Origin: Thermodesulfobacteriaceae bacterium | GTDB taxonomy: Bacteria; Desulfobacterota; Thermodesulfobacteria; Thermodesulfobacteriales; Thermodesulfobacteriaceae | DNA length: 64,000 nucleotides | Assembly (NCBI GenBank): GCA_025062245.1 | Contig: JANXAD010000001.1 | Coordinates: forward strand, 1-64,000 | Direction of reading: 5' to 3' | Shown: positions 47,906 to 55,429 of the stretch, one piece after another | Layout: each line of letters begins with the position of its first letter | How positions within the stretch are numbered: position 1 is the first letter of the stretch | Notes under the pieces: generated by a model | Told to the model about the DNA's origin: nothing | Seen by the model: only the letters and a program-made list of their open reading frames with translations | Database searches by the model: none | Position numbers and translations under genes: made by a program

Positions 47906-49307
47906 TTTGGGTTTTCTCAGATAACAATTTTTCTACAATTCTTTCCATCTTTAAAGCTCTTGAACCCTTTATTAAAATAATGGCTTTTTCAAATTTTAAC
48001 TCCCTTTCCAAATCCTTCAAAAGGGCTTCAACTTCTGAATAAATTTTAAAGGGTTTTTTAGATAGAGAAAAACCCTGGGCATACTCTTCAGCCATCTCCC
48101 CTACAAAATAAGCTTCTTCTACCACCTCTCCTGCTTTTCTACCTATTTCTCTATGAAATTCCTTGGCATAACTTCCTAATTCTTTCATATCTCCTAAAAT
48201 AGCTACTTTTTTCATCTCCTTTACACCAAGGGTTAATAAAAACTCTAAGGCTGTCTTCATAGAACCTGGATTGGCATTATAAGTATCATCAATAACCCAA
48301 AAATCAGCGGCCTTATAAACCTTAATTCTTGAGTATAGAGAAATTTTCTTTCCCAAGTTTTCCAAAATTTCCTTTAGGTCTAATTCAAAACAAGAAGCTA
48401 CTGCTAAACCAGCTAAAAGGTTTAAAAGATAGTGCTTTCCAAAATTTGGGATTTCTAAAGGATAGGTATTCCCTTGATAACTAATTTGAGCCTTTATTTT
48501 ACTTTCCTCTATTTCTACTTTTGATATTGAAAAATCTGCTTCAGGATTAAAACCAAAGGATATTTTGCGTTGAGAAAAAAGTTTAGTCCTTTCTCTCACC
48601 AGAGGCTGGTCATAGTTATAAATTAGGGTTCCACTTGAAGAGGTATACTCAAAGAGTTTAATTTTTTCTTCTAAAACTCCTTCCACACTTCCCAGGCCTT
48701 CTAAATGGGCAGGATAAACGCAAGTAAGAACTGAAATTTGAGGTTCGATAATTTGAGCTAACCTTTCAATCTCTCCAGGAGCATTAGTTCCCACCTCTAA
48801 TACAGCTATCTCAGTATCCTCTTTAAAGGACAGGATGGAAAGGGGAACCCCTATTAGATTATTATAATTAGCTAAATTTTTGGAAGTCTTAAAATAGAGG
48901 TTTAAGATGGAAAAGGTGAGTTCCTTAGTAGTAGTTTTACCACAAGAACCTGTAATCCCAATTACCTGAAAATTAAGTTTTTTTCTCCAAAAATTTCCTA
49001 AATCTCCCAAAGCTTTTAGGGTATCTTTGACCAAAATTACCGAAATAGTTTTAGGAATCTCTTCTACTTTAAAACCCTCAGGAAAGTAAGCCAGCACTAA
49101 ACCTTTAGCTCCTTTATCTAAAGCAGTCTTCCAAAAGGTATGTCCGTCAAAGTTTTTACCTTTTAAAGCCCAAAACAAGAATCCAGGCTGAATAATTCTC
49201 GTATCTGTGGAAATACCCTGAAAAGGAATACCCATATCACCATTTATTAAAAGTCCTTGAGTAGCTCTAATAATATCTTCCGTGGTAAGTTTGACTTCTA
49301 CATTCAT
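47880..49307 (-). CDS. murF: UDP-N-acetylmuramoyl-tripeptide--D-alanyl-D-alanine ligase
   Basis: 475 aa. Mur ligase that adds D-Ala-D-Ala. ATP-binding GITGSCGKTTTKEL near residue 114, LEVGTNAPGEI near 165 and VIDDTYNANPGSMKTAL near 340, the DTYNANP motif being typical of MurF. Four-base overlap with murE. Confidence 0.96.
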   Translation of the reverse strand: MNVEVKLTTEDIIRATQGLLINGDMGIPFQGISTDTRIIQPGFLFWALKGKNFDGHTFWKTALDKGAKGLVLAYFPEGFKVEEIPKTISVILVKDTLKALGDLGNFWRKKLNFQVIGITGSCGKTTTKELTFSILNLYFKTSKNLANYNNLIGVPLSILSFKEDTEIAVLEVGTNAPGEIERLAQIIEPQISVLTCVYPAHLEGLGSVEGVLEEKIKLFEYTSSSGTLIYNYDQPLVRERTKLFSQRKISFGFNPEADFSISKVEIEESKIKAQISYQGNTYPLEIPNFGKHYLLNLLAGLAVASCFELDLKEILENLGKKISLYSRIKVYKAADFWVIDDTYNANPGSMKTALEFLLTLGVKEMKKVAILGDMKELGSYAKEFHREIGRKAGEVVEEAYFVGEMAEEYAQGFSLSKKPFKIYSEVEALLKDLERELKFEKAIILIKGSRALKMERIVEKLLSEKTQNVLLPSLS

Positions 49308-50764
49308 AGGGGCTTAAGATTTTCCACAATTTTTAGAATTTCTTCTTTATCTGAAAAGGGAATTCTTTGGCCCTTAATTTCCAAATAATTTTCATGTCCT
49401 TTCCCAGCTATTAACAATATATCACCCTTTTTTAAATTTTTGAGAGCCCACTCTAAAGCTAATTTTCTATCAGGAATAACTTCATAAGGAGTTTTATGAT
49501 TTAAGCCTTTTTTTATGTCCTTTATAATTTCTAAGGGTTCTTCAAATCTGGGATTATCAGAAGTTAAAATTACTAAATCTGAAAGTTCACTGGCAATTTT
49601 ACCCATAAGGGGCCTTTTAGAGGCATCCCTATTTCCTCCACATCCAAAAAGAACTATAAGTCTATTTTTCTTAAGAGGGTTAAGACTCTTTAAGGCTACT
49701 TCTAAGGCCGATGGGGTATGAGCATAATCGATTAAAATTTTAGCCTCCTTAAATTCAGCTACTAATTCAAGTCTTCCTGGGGGATTTTTTAAATCCTTTA
49801 AAACTTTAATAAAATCTTCTTCCTCATAACCTAGGGCTAATAAAATACCCCAAAGGGTCATCAAATTTTTAGCTTGATAGTCTCCTACGAGAGAGGTAGA
49901 GATTTGATATTCTTTACCTCTACTTTTAACCTTCAAAAGTAAGCCTTCAGTTCTTTCTAAAATTTCTACTCCTATTTCTCCATCGTTTACTAAAAGTTTA
50001 GGAAGGTCACTAAGTTCTTTTGCCAATCTTTCTCCGTAAGAAGTTTCCAAGGAAATCACAGCCTTTCCCTCGGGTTTTAAGTAATGGGTAAAAAGTTTTT
50101 TCTTAGCCTGGTAGTAGTTTTCCATAGTAAGATGATAATCCAGATGGTCTTGGGAAAGATTAGTAAAAACTCCAAGATCAAACTTAATTCCCCAGATTCT
50201 ATCTTGATCTAAAGCATGGGAAGAAACTTCCATAACTATGGTATTTATTCCCTTTTTTACGGTTTTTTGAAAAAGTTTTCCTAAGGTCAAAAGAGAAGGC
50301 GTAGTCTCTTTAGCTTCCAAGATTTCATCTCCTAATTCATAAAAGAGGGTTCCTAAATAAGCACTCTTAAGTCCTAAGTTAGAAAGAACCTTCTTGGTAA
50401 AATAACTTACCGAAGTTTTACCATTAGTCCCGGTAACTCCTATTAGGAAAAGTTTATCAAGGGGCACTTCATAATAGTTAAAAACCAATTGAAAAAGAGC
50501 TTTTTTAAGGTTTCTAACTTGAATTTGAAATACTTCCTTAAAAAGAGGATCTGGAGGAGTTTCTCTTAAAATAGCCTTAGCTCCCTTGGAAATAGCCTCT
50601 GGAATAAAATCTTCTCCATTTAAGGTACAACCTCTTTTAGCTATAAAGAGATAGCCTGGTAAAACTTCCTTAGAATTTTCCGTTATTCCATTTATAAAAA
50701 TTTTTGAAGGTTGAGGAACTATTTTAACTATTTCTCCCTCTAAGATTGAAATTAATTCTTTCAT
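49304..50764 (-). CDS. murE: UDP-N-acetylmuramoyl-tripeptide synthetase (meso-DAP type)
   Basis: 486 aa. Mur ligase that adds the third amino acid. ATP-binding GVTGTNGKTSVSYF near residue 110, VMEVSSHALDQDR near 180 and LTSDNPRFEEP near 403. The DNPR motif indicates meso-diaminopimelate as substrate by established family knowledge. Four-base overlaps with both neighbours. Confidence 0.96.
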   Translation of the reverse strand: MKELISILEGEIVKIVPQPSKIFINGITENSKEVLPGYLFIAKRGCTLNGEDFIPEAISKGAKAILRETPPDPLFKEVFQIQVRNLKKALFQLVFNYYEVPLDKLFLIGVTGTNGKTSVSYFTKKVLSNLGLKSAYLGTLFYELGDEILEAKETTPSLLTLGKLFQKTVKKGINTIVMEVSSHALDQDRIWGIKFDLGVFTNLSQDHLDYHLTMENYYQAKKKLFTHYLKPEGKAVISLETSYGERLAKELSDLPKLLVNDGEIGVEILERTEGLLLKVKSRGKEYQISTSLVGDYQAKNLMTLWGILLALGYEEEDFIKVLKDLKNPPGRLELVAEFKEAKILIDYAHTPSALEVALKSLNPLKKNRLIVLFGCGGNRDASKRPLMGKIASELSDLVILTSDNPRFEEPLEIIKDIKKGLNHKTPYEVIPDRKLALEWALKNLKKGDILLIAGKGHENYLEIKGQRIPFSDKEEILKIVENLKPL

Positions 50765-51738
50765 AGCTTTTGAGCTAAATGTTTTAAATTATTCAATTTT
50801 ATTTGAGGTTTTTCTACAATTTCATCCATTAAAATTATAAGTCTATCTTTTTTAAAAGCCAAATAAAGAACTTTGTTCTCCAGATAAAAGATACAGGGAA
50901 ATTTAGCAAACACTTCTAAGGAGGGTTGACAAAGGGGGACTCGAGGTAAAAGAGTAAGTTCCTCCGTATTATTACAAGCCTTGTTAAAAAACCACTTAGC
51001 CAAATGAAGAGGAGTTATTTTAACCTTAGAATTTTTATTAACTACCTTTATCTCTCCCAACTCCCAACGCAAAGAGGAAACTTCTTCCCTATTTAAACCA
51101 AAGTCTGAGAGAGGAAAATACTGAGTAAAATAAGAGCTTTCAGAGGGTTCCCAGTAAACTAAAAATTCTCCGCTTTTTAAATCTATTACCGCTACACTCA
51201 AAGGATTATTTTTTATTCTATGGTATAATTCCCTCTGAAGTTTCATGTCCAAAGATATTCTAATCCAATTTCCTTCCTTTAAAACCCCATTAAAAATCAT
51301 CTCTAATCCAGAAACTCCTGTTTCGTTGATCACTTCCCCTATAAGAAATTTCATAAAAGGCTGTAAAAGGAGGCGAACATAATAACTCTCTATAAAAACA
51401 TTTTCTTCTCTTTTTAATTTTTCAACTTCTTTGGAATCTATGTTATCTGAAAGCAACCACAAACCCTTTTTAGGAAGTTCTAAAAAGGAAGGCAGATATT
51501 TAGCAACTAAAGGAGAAGGATTTTTACTAAAAAAACCTTCCTCAATTAAATAATAGGCTTTATAAAATTCTGTAGAAAGAGCAATGGGTTCAAAATTTCT
51601 ATCTAAAATAGCACCCCTTTTAACACTTGAGGAGATATCAGTCTTACCTTTTACTTTTGGCGTAGTCAAGCTTGAAGTAGAAATTAAGATAAAAATAAAG
51701 AGAAAGGAAAAAAAGCTAAATTTAAAGGGGGGCTTCAT
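50761..51738 (-). CDS. FtsI-position PBP-like protein without transpeptidase active site
   Basis: 325 aa from the ATG overlapping the ftsL stop (ATGA); FtsI/PBP3 is normally about 550-650 aa. A membrane anchor (about 7-24) is followed by VKRGAILDRNFEPIALST, the hallmark opening of a class B PBP, a shortened dimerisation region (VSGLEMIFNGVLKEGNW) and SLDMKLQRELYHRI. The transpeptidase part starts (AVIDLKSGEFLVYWEP) but is condensed to about 150 residues. The expected PGSxxK nucleophile, SxN and KTG motifs are absent, although ITPLHLAKWF, the usual segment between the latter two, remains. An SKVK string next to it is not in nucleophile context. The gene is intact and coupled to ftsL and murE, so it is probably a pseudoenzyme. 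Confidence 0.8.
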   Translation of the reverse strand: MKPPFKFSFFSFLFIFILISTSSLTTPKVKGKTDISSSVKRGAILDRNFEPIALSTEFYKAYYLIEEGFFSKNPSPLVAKYLPSFLELPKKGLWLLSDNIDSKEVEKLKREENVFIESYYVRLLLQPFMKFLIGEVINETGVSGLEMIFNGVLKEGNWIRISLDMKLQRELYHRIKNNPLSVAVIDLKSGEFLVYWEPSESSYFTQYFPLSDFGLNREEVSSLRWELGEIKVVNKNSKVKITPLHLAKWFFNKACNNTEELTLLPRVPLCQPSLEVFAKFPCIFYLENKVLYLAFKKDRLIILMDEIVEKPQIKLNNLKHLAQKL

Positions 51739-52094
51739 TTTTCTAATTTCCAATAATCCTCTTTTTGAGGGGCTCTTAATCCCAAACTTTTAGCCTTTTC
51801 TAAAAGCACCTCTTGAGAAGTTAGCTTTTTATATTCTTCCCTAAGAGCTTTATTTTCCCTTTCTAAGGTTTTTCTTTCTATTTTGTATTTAATAAATAGA
51901 TAACCTTGGTAACCAAAAGCTATCCAAGAAAGGAGATTTAAAAAAATAAGTATAAATATTAAGCTCTTTAACAGGCACTCCTTTAAAAATTCCTTTAAAG
52001 AAGAGATAGAAGACTCTGAAGAAAAATCCCTTTCCATGGAGGAATAATTAGGCCCTATAGAAGGCTTATAAATTATAGACTTAGGCATTTTCAT
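51735..52094 (-). CDS. ftsL: FtsL-like division protein
   Basis: 119 aa. A cytoplasmic N-terminus of about 40 residues, one membrane helix (about 42-62) and a periplasmic leucine-zipper-like coil (KIERKTLERENKALREEYKKL) followed by LLEKAKSLGLRAPQ, the usual end of FtsL. The position between rsmH and the ftsI-like gene supports it. FtsL joins FtsQ-FtsB and activates FtsWI in known systems. Confidence 0.82.
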   Translation of the reverse strand: MKMPKSIIYKPSIGPNYSSMERDFSSESSISSLKEFLKECLLKSLIFILIFLNLLSWIAFGYQGYLFIKYKIERKTLERENKALREEYKKLTSQEVLLEKAKSLGLRAPQKEDYWKLEK

Positions 52095-52972
52095 ATTCTT
52101 TCCCCTACCCTCATTTTAGCACTACGAGAACGGGGATTATGCTTGATTTCTGTTAAATCAGGAACGATAGGCTTTTTAGTAAGGACCTTTAGTCTCCCAT
52201 CCCTTTTAAAGAATTCTTTTACTAATCTATCTTCCAAGGAATGAAAGGAAATAACCACCAATCTTCCTCCAGGCTTTAAAATTTCAGGTAGGTCCTCTAA
52301 AGCCTTTTTCAAATTCTCTAACTCCTTATTTACCTCTATTCTCAAACTTTGAAAAACTATAGGTAAAATTTGATTAATTCTTTTAGGAGAAGGATAAAGT
52401 TCTTTTATGAGGGTTACCAAGTCAAAGGTAGTTTCAAAGTTTTTTTTCTTTCTCTTTTCTACAATTTTTTTAGCTAAGCTTTCTGCTTTAGGAACTTCTC
52501 CTTTTTTAAAAATGGTTACCAATTCTTCATAGGAAGAACGATGGAGAAGATCTTTAGCTGTAAGATTTAGCTCTAAGTTTATTCTCATATCTAAGGGTTC
52601 GTCTTTTTGATAGGAAAAACCTCTTTTAGAACCCTCTAAAAGAAAGGAGGAAAGTCCAAGATCTAAAAGAATTCCATCAACTAAAACCTTTTCTTGTTGA
52701 AGGATTTCTTTAGCAAAGATAAAATTTTGATTATAAAGTTTAATTCTTTCTTTATATTTTTCTAATCTTTTTAAGGCTAATTCATAGGAATCTTCATTCC
52801 ATTCAAATCCGTAAAGAAAAGAAGTATCTGAATTTTCTAAGATAGCTAAACTATGTCCTCCCAATCCCACGGTAGCGTCTAAATAAACTTTTCTATTTTT
52901 TTCTTCCACTTTTAACCACTTTAAAACCTCTTTTAGTAAAACTGGTTCATGATAGGGTGTTTTTGTCTCCAT
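52091..52972 (-). CDS. rsmH: 16S rRNA m4C1402 methyltransferase RsmH
   Basis: 293 aa. N-terminal YHEPVLLKEVLKWL, AdoMet-binding LDATVGLGGHSLAIL near residue 30, LLDLGLSSFLL near 110, and the C-terminal VVISFHSLEDRLVKEFF and NPRSRSAKMR. Full length. Overlaps mraZ by 26 bases and ftsL by four, as usual in the dcw cluster. Confidence 0.96.
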   Translation of the reverse strand: METKTPYHEPVLLKEVLKWLKVEEKNRKVYLDATVGLGGHSLAILENSDTSFLYGFEWNEDSYELALKRLEKYKERIKLYNQNFIFAKEILQQEKVLVDGILLDLGLSSFLLEGSKRGFSYQKDEPLDMRINLELNLTAKDLLHRSSYEELVTIFKKGEVPKAESLAKKIVEKRKKKNFETTFDLVTLIKELYPSPKRINQILPIVFQSLRIEVNKELENLKKALEDLPEILKPGGRLVVISFHSLEDRLVKEFFKRDGRLKVLTKKPIVPDLTEIKHNPRSRSAKMRVGERI

Positions 52973-53411
52973 TTAGAAAGGAACTAACCTGTTTCCACAG
53001 TTGGCCAAAATTTTCTTTAGTTTCTTTAAATTCCTTTTCTAAAACCTTAGGATTCCAAATTTCAAAGTGATTGAGCATCCCCACTAAGACTATTTCTTTT
53101 TCTAATTTCATTTCTTCTCTTAAAGATTGAGGGATTAGAAGTCTTCCTTGTCTGTCAGGGTAGCATTCTTCTGCTGCTCCCCAAAAGTATCTAATGTATT
53201 GTCTTATTTGGGGAATATCCCAGGGAAGCTTTAGAAGTTTTTCTTCAATTTTTTTCCATTCCTCTAAGGGATATACCACTAAGTAATCTGGAAAATTAGT
53301 AACAATAAGAACTTCACTTCCATATTTCACTCTTAAAATTTCTCTAAACTTATTAGGAAGGGCTACCCTTCCTTTTTCATCTAAGTGATGTTTATATTTT
53401 CCTCTAAACAC
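52947..53411 (-). CDS. mraZ: Transcriptional regulator MraZ
   Basis: 154 aa from a GTG at 53411. Two AbrB-like SpoVT domains: FRGKYKHHLDEKGRVALPNKFRE in parts (about 2-25) and AAEECYPDRQGRLLIPQSLRE in parts (about 77-98), each with the DxKGR/DxQGR signature. MraZ binds repeated TGGGN-type boxes at its own promoter and controls the dcw operon. Two such box sets are upstream, and the GTG itself falls one repeat length beyond the nearest set, so autoregulation is very likely. Confidence 0.95.
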   Translation of the reverse strand: MFRGKYKHHLDEKGRVALPNKFREILRVKYGSEVLIVTNFPDYLVVYPLEEWKKIEEKLLKLPWDIPQIRQYIRYFWGAAEECYPDRQGRLLIPQSLREEMKLEKEIVLVGMLNHFEIWNPKVLEKEFKETKENFGQLWKQVSSFLNGDKNTLS

Positions 53412-53415
53412 TATT

Positions 53416-53440
53416 TTCCATCTATTTCCACTTTATACCA
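53416..53440 (-). promoter_or_regulatory. Proximal MraZ box cluster (three repeats, 10-bp period)
   Basis: On the minus strand TGGTA, TGGAA and TGGAA occur exactly 10 bases apart (complements at 53436-53440, 53426-53430, 53416-53420), within AGTGG/AAAGTGG contexts like known MraZ boxes. They lie between the -10 box and the GTG start of mraZ, suited to repression. Confidence 0.75.
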
Positions 53441-53444
53441 CTAA

Positions 53445-53473
53445 AGCTTATTAAGAAATTTTTAAAAAGTCAA
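53445..53473 (-). promoter_or_regulatory. Promoter of the mraZ-dcw operon
   Basis: On the minus strand TTGACT (53468-53473), a 17-base spacer and TAAGCT (53445-53450). Initiation would fall inside the proximal MraZ boxes, giving a leader of about 25 bases. Confidence 0.55.
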
Positions 53474-53581
53474 GACCCTGTGAAGTAGTTATTTAGAAGT
53501 GGTTTCCAATAGTAGTGACAAACTAAGTAAGAATATTAATTTTTCCAATTTTAAGTGGCAAAATTCCCAAATCTTTTCCAA

Positions 53582-53617
53582 CTTGAAGAACTCTCCCCAG
53601 AGATGAGAGTTATCAAG
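53582..53617. other. Stem-loop between the two MraZ box clusters
   Basis: CTTGA and AACTCTC on the left pair with GAGAGTT and TCAAG on the right, giving 12 base pairs with a small internal loop and a nine-base apex. No U-tract follows on either strand. It would be in the leader of any transcript started at the distal MraZ boxes. Confidence 0.5.
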
Positions 53618-53630
53618 CTATCCAGATATA

Positions 53631-53655
53631 TCCCGCCTCATTCCACATCATCCCA
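53631..53655 (-). promoter_or_regulatory. Distal MraZ box cluster (three repeats, 10-bp period)
   Basis: On the minus strand TGGGA, TGGAA and CGGGA are spaced exactly 10 bases apart (complements at 53651-53655, 53641-53645, 53631-53635), about 220 bases upstream of mraZ. The first repeat is the canonical TGGGA. A clear promoter is not obvious here, and the site could also act on the divergent glycosyltransferase gene. Confidence 0.6.
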
Positions 53656-53741
53656 CTTTGTCACTTCCCTTCGGAAACGACAACATTTATGTCAATTTTG
53701 GATATTACTCTATACCTATTCTCTTGTTTAAGAAAATAGAA

Positions 53742-53747
53742 TATAAT
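53742..53747 (+). promoter_or_regulatory. Possible -10 box of the glycosyltransferase gene
   Basis: A perfect TATAAT lies about 35 bases before the start codon. The -35 region at the usual distance (TTCTCT) is poor, so the promoter is weak or needs an activator. Confidence 0.35.
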
Positions 53748-53782
53748 TTGGGTCAAAATTTGCGAATTTTAAAGGGTGCTAA

Positions 53783-54836
53783 ATGCTTTTTTTAAATGCT
53801 AAATTTTTAACTCAAAATTTTTCAGGAGTTCAAAGGTTCAGCTATGAATTAGCTAAAGAATTAATTAAAGAAAAATTTGAAATAAAAATAATTTCTCCCC
53901 AGAAGAGATATTGGAAAAAAGAATGGACCTATGGTGAAATTGAAATAGCTGGAAAATTAAAAGGAATTTTATGGGAACAAGTAGAATTACCCTTTTATTT
54001 GAAGAAAAAAAAATAGTCCCTTTTTAATAAATCCAGGAAATACAGCCCCTATGAAATATGAGAAAAATATAGTTTTTAATCATGGTCTGGCTTGGAAAAG
54101 ATATCCCCTATCCTTTTCTAATAAGTTTAGAATGTGGTATAATTTTTTGATTCCCAGAATATTAAAAGAAGCCCATTTAATTTTTGTGGTGAGTCAATTT
54201 AATAAGGAAGAATTAATTGAAGAATTTAAAATTGAAGAAAATAAAATAAAAATCTTATACCCAGGAATTTCAGAAAAATTTAAGTTTATGAATCTAAAGA
54301 GAGAAAATTTTATTCTTTATGTTGGGAATATACAACCTTATAAAAACTTAAAAAATCTTTTTAAAGCCTTCCAAATTTTAAGAAGAAATGGAAGAGAAAT
54401 AGAACTATGGATAGTGGGAATAAAGGATAAAAGGGTATTTAAAAATGAGGAATTTAGGGAATTTAATTTTCAAGGAGTGAAATTTCTTGGATATAAAGAA
54501 GATCAAGAACTTTTAGAATTATACAATAAAGCTCAAAGCCTGGTTTTACCAAGTTTTTATGAAACCTTTGGTTTTCCGTTACTTGAAGCTATGGCTTGCG
54601 GATGTCCTGTCATAGCTTCCAAAATCCCAGCTCTTCTTGAAATAGCCCAAGACTCAGCTTTATTTATAAATCCTCATAAACCAGAAGAAATAGCAAATGG
54701 GTTAGAGGAAATTTTAGATAATCAAAATTTAAGAGAAAACTTAATTCAAAAAGGATTTAAAAGAGTTGAAAAATTTAGGTGGAATTATGCCATAAAGACC
54801 TTCTTAACCACTTTAAAAGACTTTAATCTCCTTTAA
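53783..54836 (+). CDS. GT4-family glycosyltransferase, interrupted by a +1 frameshift at an A9 run
   Basis: The first frame (53783-54016, 77 aa) begins MLFLNAKFLTQNFSGVQRFSYEL, the N-terminal Rossmann opening of a GT4 enzyme, and stops right after AAG and nine A. The second frame, in which codons can be read from the A-run through NSPFLINPGNTAP into the ATG at 54051, carries NHGLAWKRYP, ILYPGISEKF, LYVGNIQPYKNL and the donor-binding ETFGFPLLEA (EX7E). Together they make one protein of about 350 aa. Deleting one A restores the frame, so this is either a slippery site, a recent mutation or a sequence error. Likely a mannosyl- or similar transferase for envelope glycans; substrate unknown. Confidence 0.82.
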
Positions 54837-54844
54837 AAGTTCTT

Positions 54845-55204
54845 TTAAGTTTCTGAAGAGGCTTTTTCCCTTTTCTTTGATGGAAAATCCATCCAAAGTT
54901 CTTCTAAAGCATATACTTTCCTAACAGGTTCATAAAAAAGGTGAACTATTACTGTATCGTAATCTAACACAATCCACTGCCCCAGTTCCAAACCTTCAAT
55001 ACCTAAGGGCTTAATCTTAAACTTTTCTAATTCCGTAATTAAATAGTCTACCAACCCTTGGGTGTGCCTGGTTGAATAGGCACTACAAATCACAAAAAAA
55101 TCCGTAAAATCTACCTTCTTTCTAAGGTCTATAACTACTATGTCTTCAGCCTTTTTAAACTCTAAAAGCCTTACAATTTCTTGAACTAAAACTTCGCTAT
55201 CTAT
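54845..55204 (-). CDS. rsfS: Ribosomal silencing factor RsfS, probable AUA start
   Basis: 119 aa if started at the ATA codon 55204-55202. RsfS binds uL14 of the 50S subunit and blocks subunit joining. The frame reads SEVLVQEIVRLLEF, KAEDIVVIDLRKKV, FTDFFVICSAYSTRHTQGL, KPLGIEG, WIVLDYDTVIVHLF and KVYALEELW, the complete family. The only usual start codon is a GTG in the middle (55093), which would remove about 37 conserved residues. The ATA is preceded by GGAGAGG at ideal spacing and overlaps the stop of the upstream gene as ATAG. Confidence 0.85.
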   Translation of the reverse strand: MDSEVLVQEIVRLLEFKKAEDIVVIDLRKKVDFTDFFVICSAYSTRHTQGLVDYLITELEKFKIKPLGIEGLELGQWIVLDYDTVIVHLFYEPVRKVYALEELWMDFPSKKREKASSET

Positions 55205-55404
55205 ACTTTCCTCTCCATTACCAATTTTGCAAAAAGTTCAAAACTTCTATCATAGGTAGCTTCATATTCTTTGGGAAAAAAACACCCTGGAAGCTGACGC
55301 ATCCTGAGATGATACTTTAAACACTCACAACAAATTCCCTTTTTAGAACAAGGTTCATAGGTGCACCTACAAAACTTTAAGTTTTCTTCTTTTTGGCACT
55401 CCAT
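55201..55404 (-). CDS. Small cysteine-rich protein, DUF6485-like
   Basis: 67 aa with eight cysteines: CRCTYEPCSKKGICCECLKYH (in parts) followed by LPGCFFP. This spacing is that of the DUF6485 family of probable metal-binding proteins, function unknown. It is coupled to rsfS by a stop/start overlap and lies 25 bases after glmS. Confidence 0.75.
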   Translation of the reverse strand: MECQKEENLKFCRCTYEPCSKKGICCECLKYHLRMRQLPGCFFPKEYEATYDRSFELFAKLVMERKV

Positions 55405-55429
55405 TCCTTAAGCCTCCTTTAAAAAAGAC

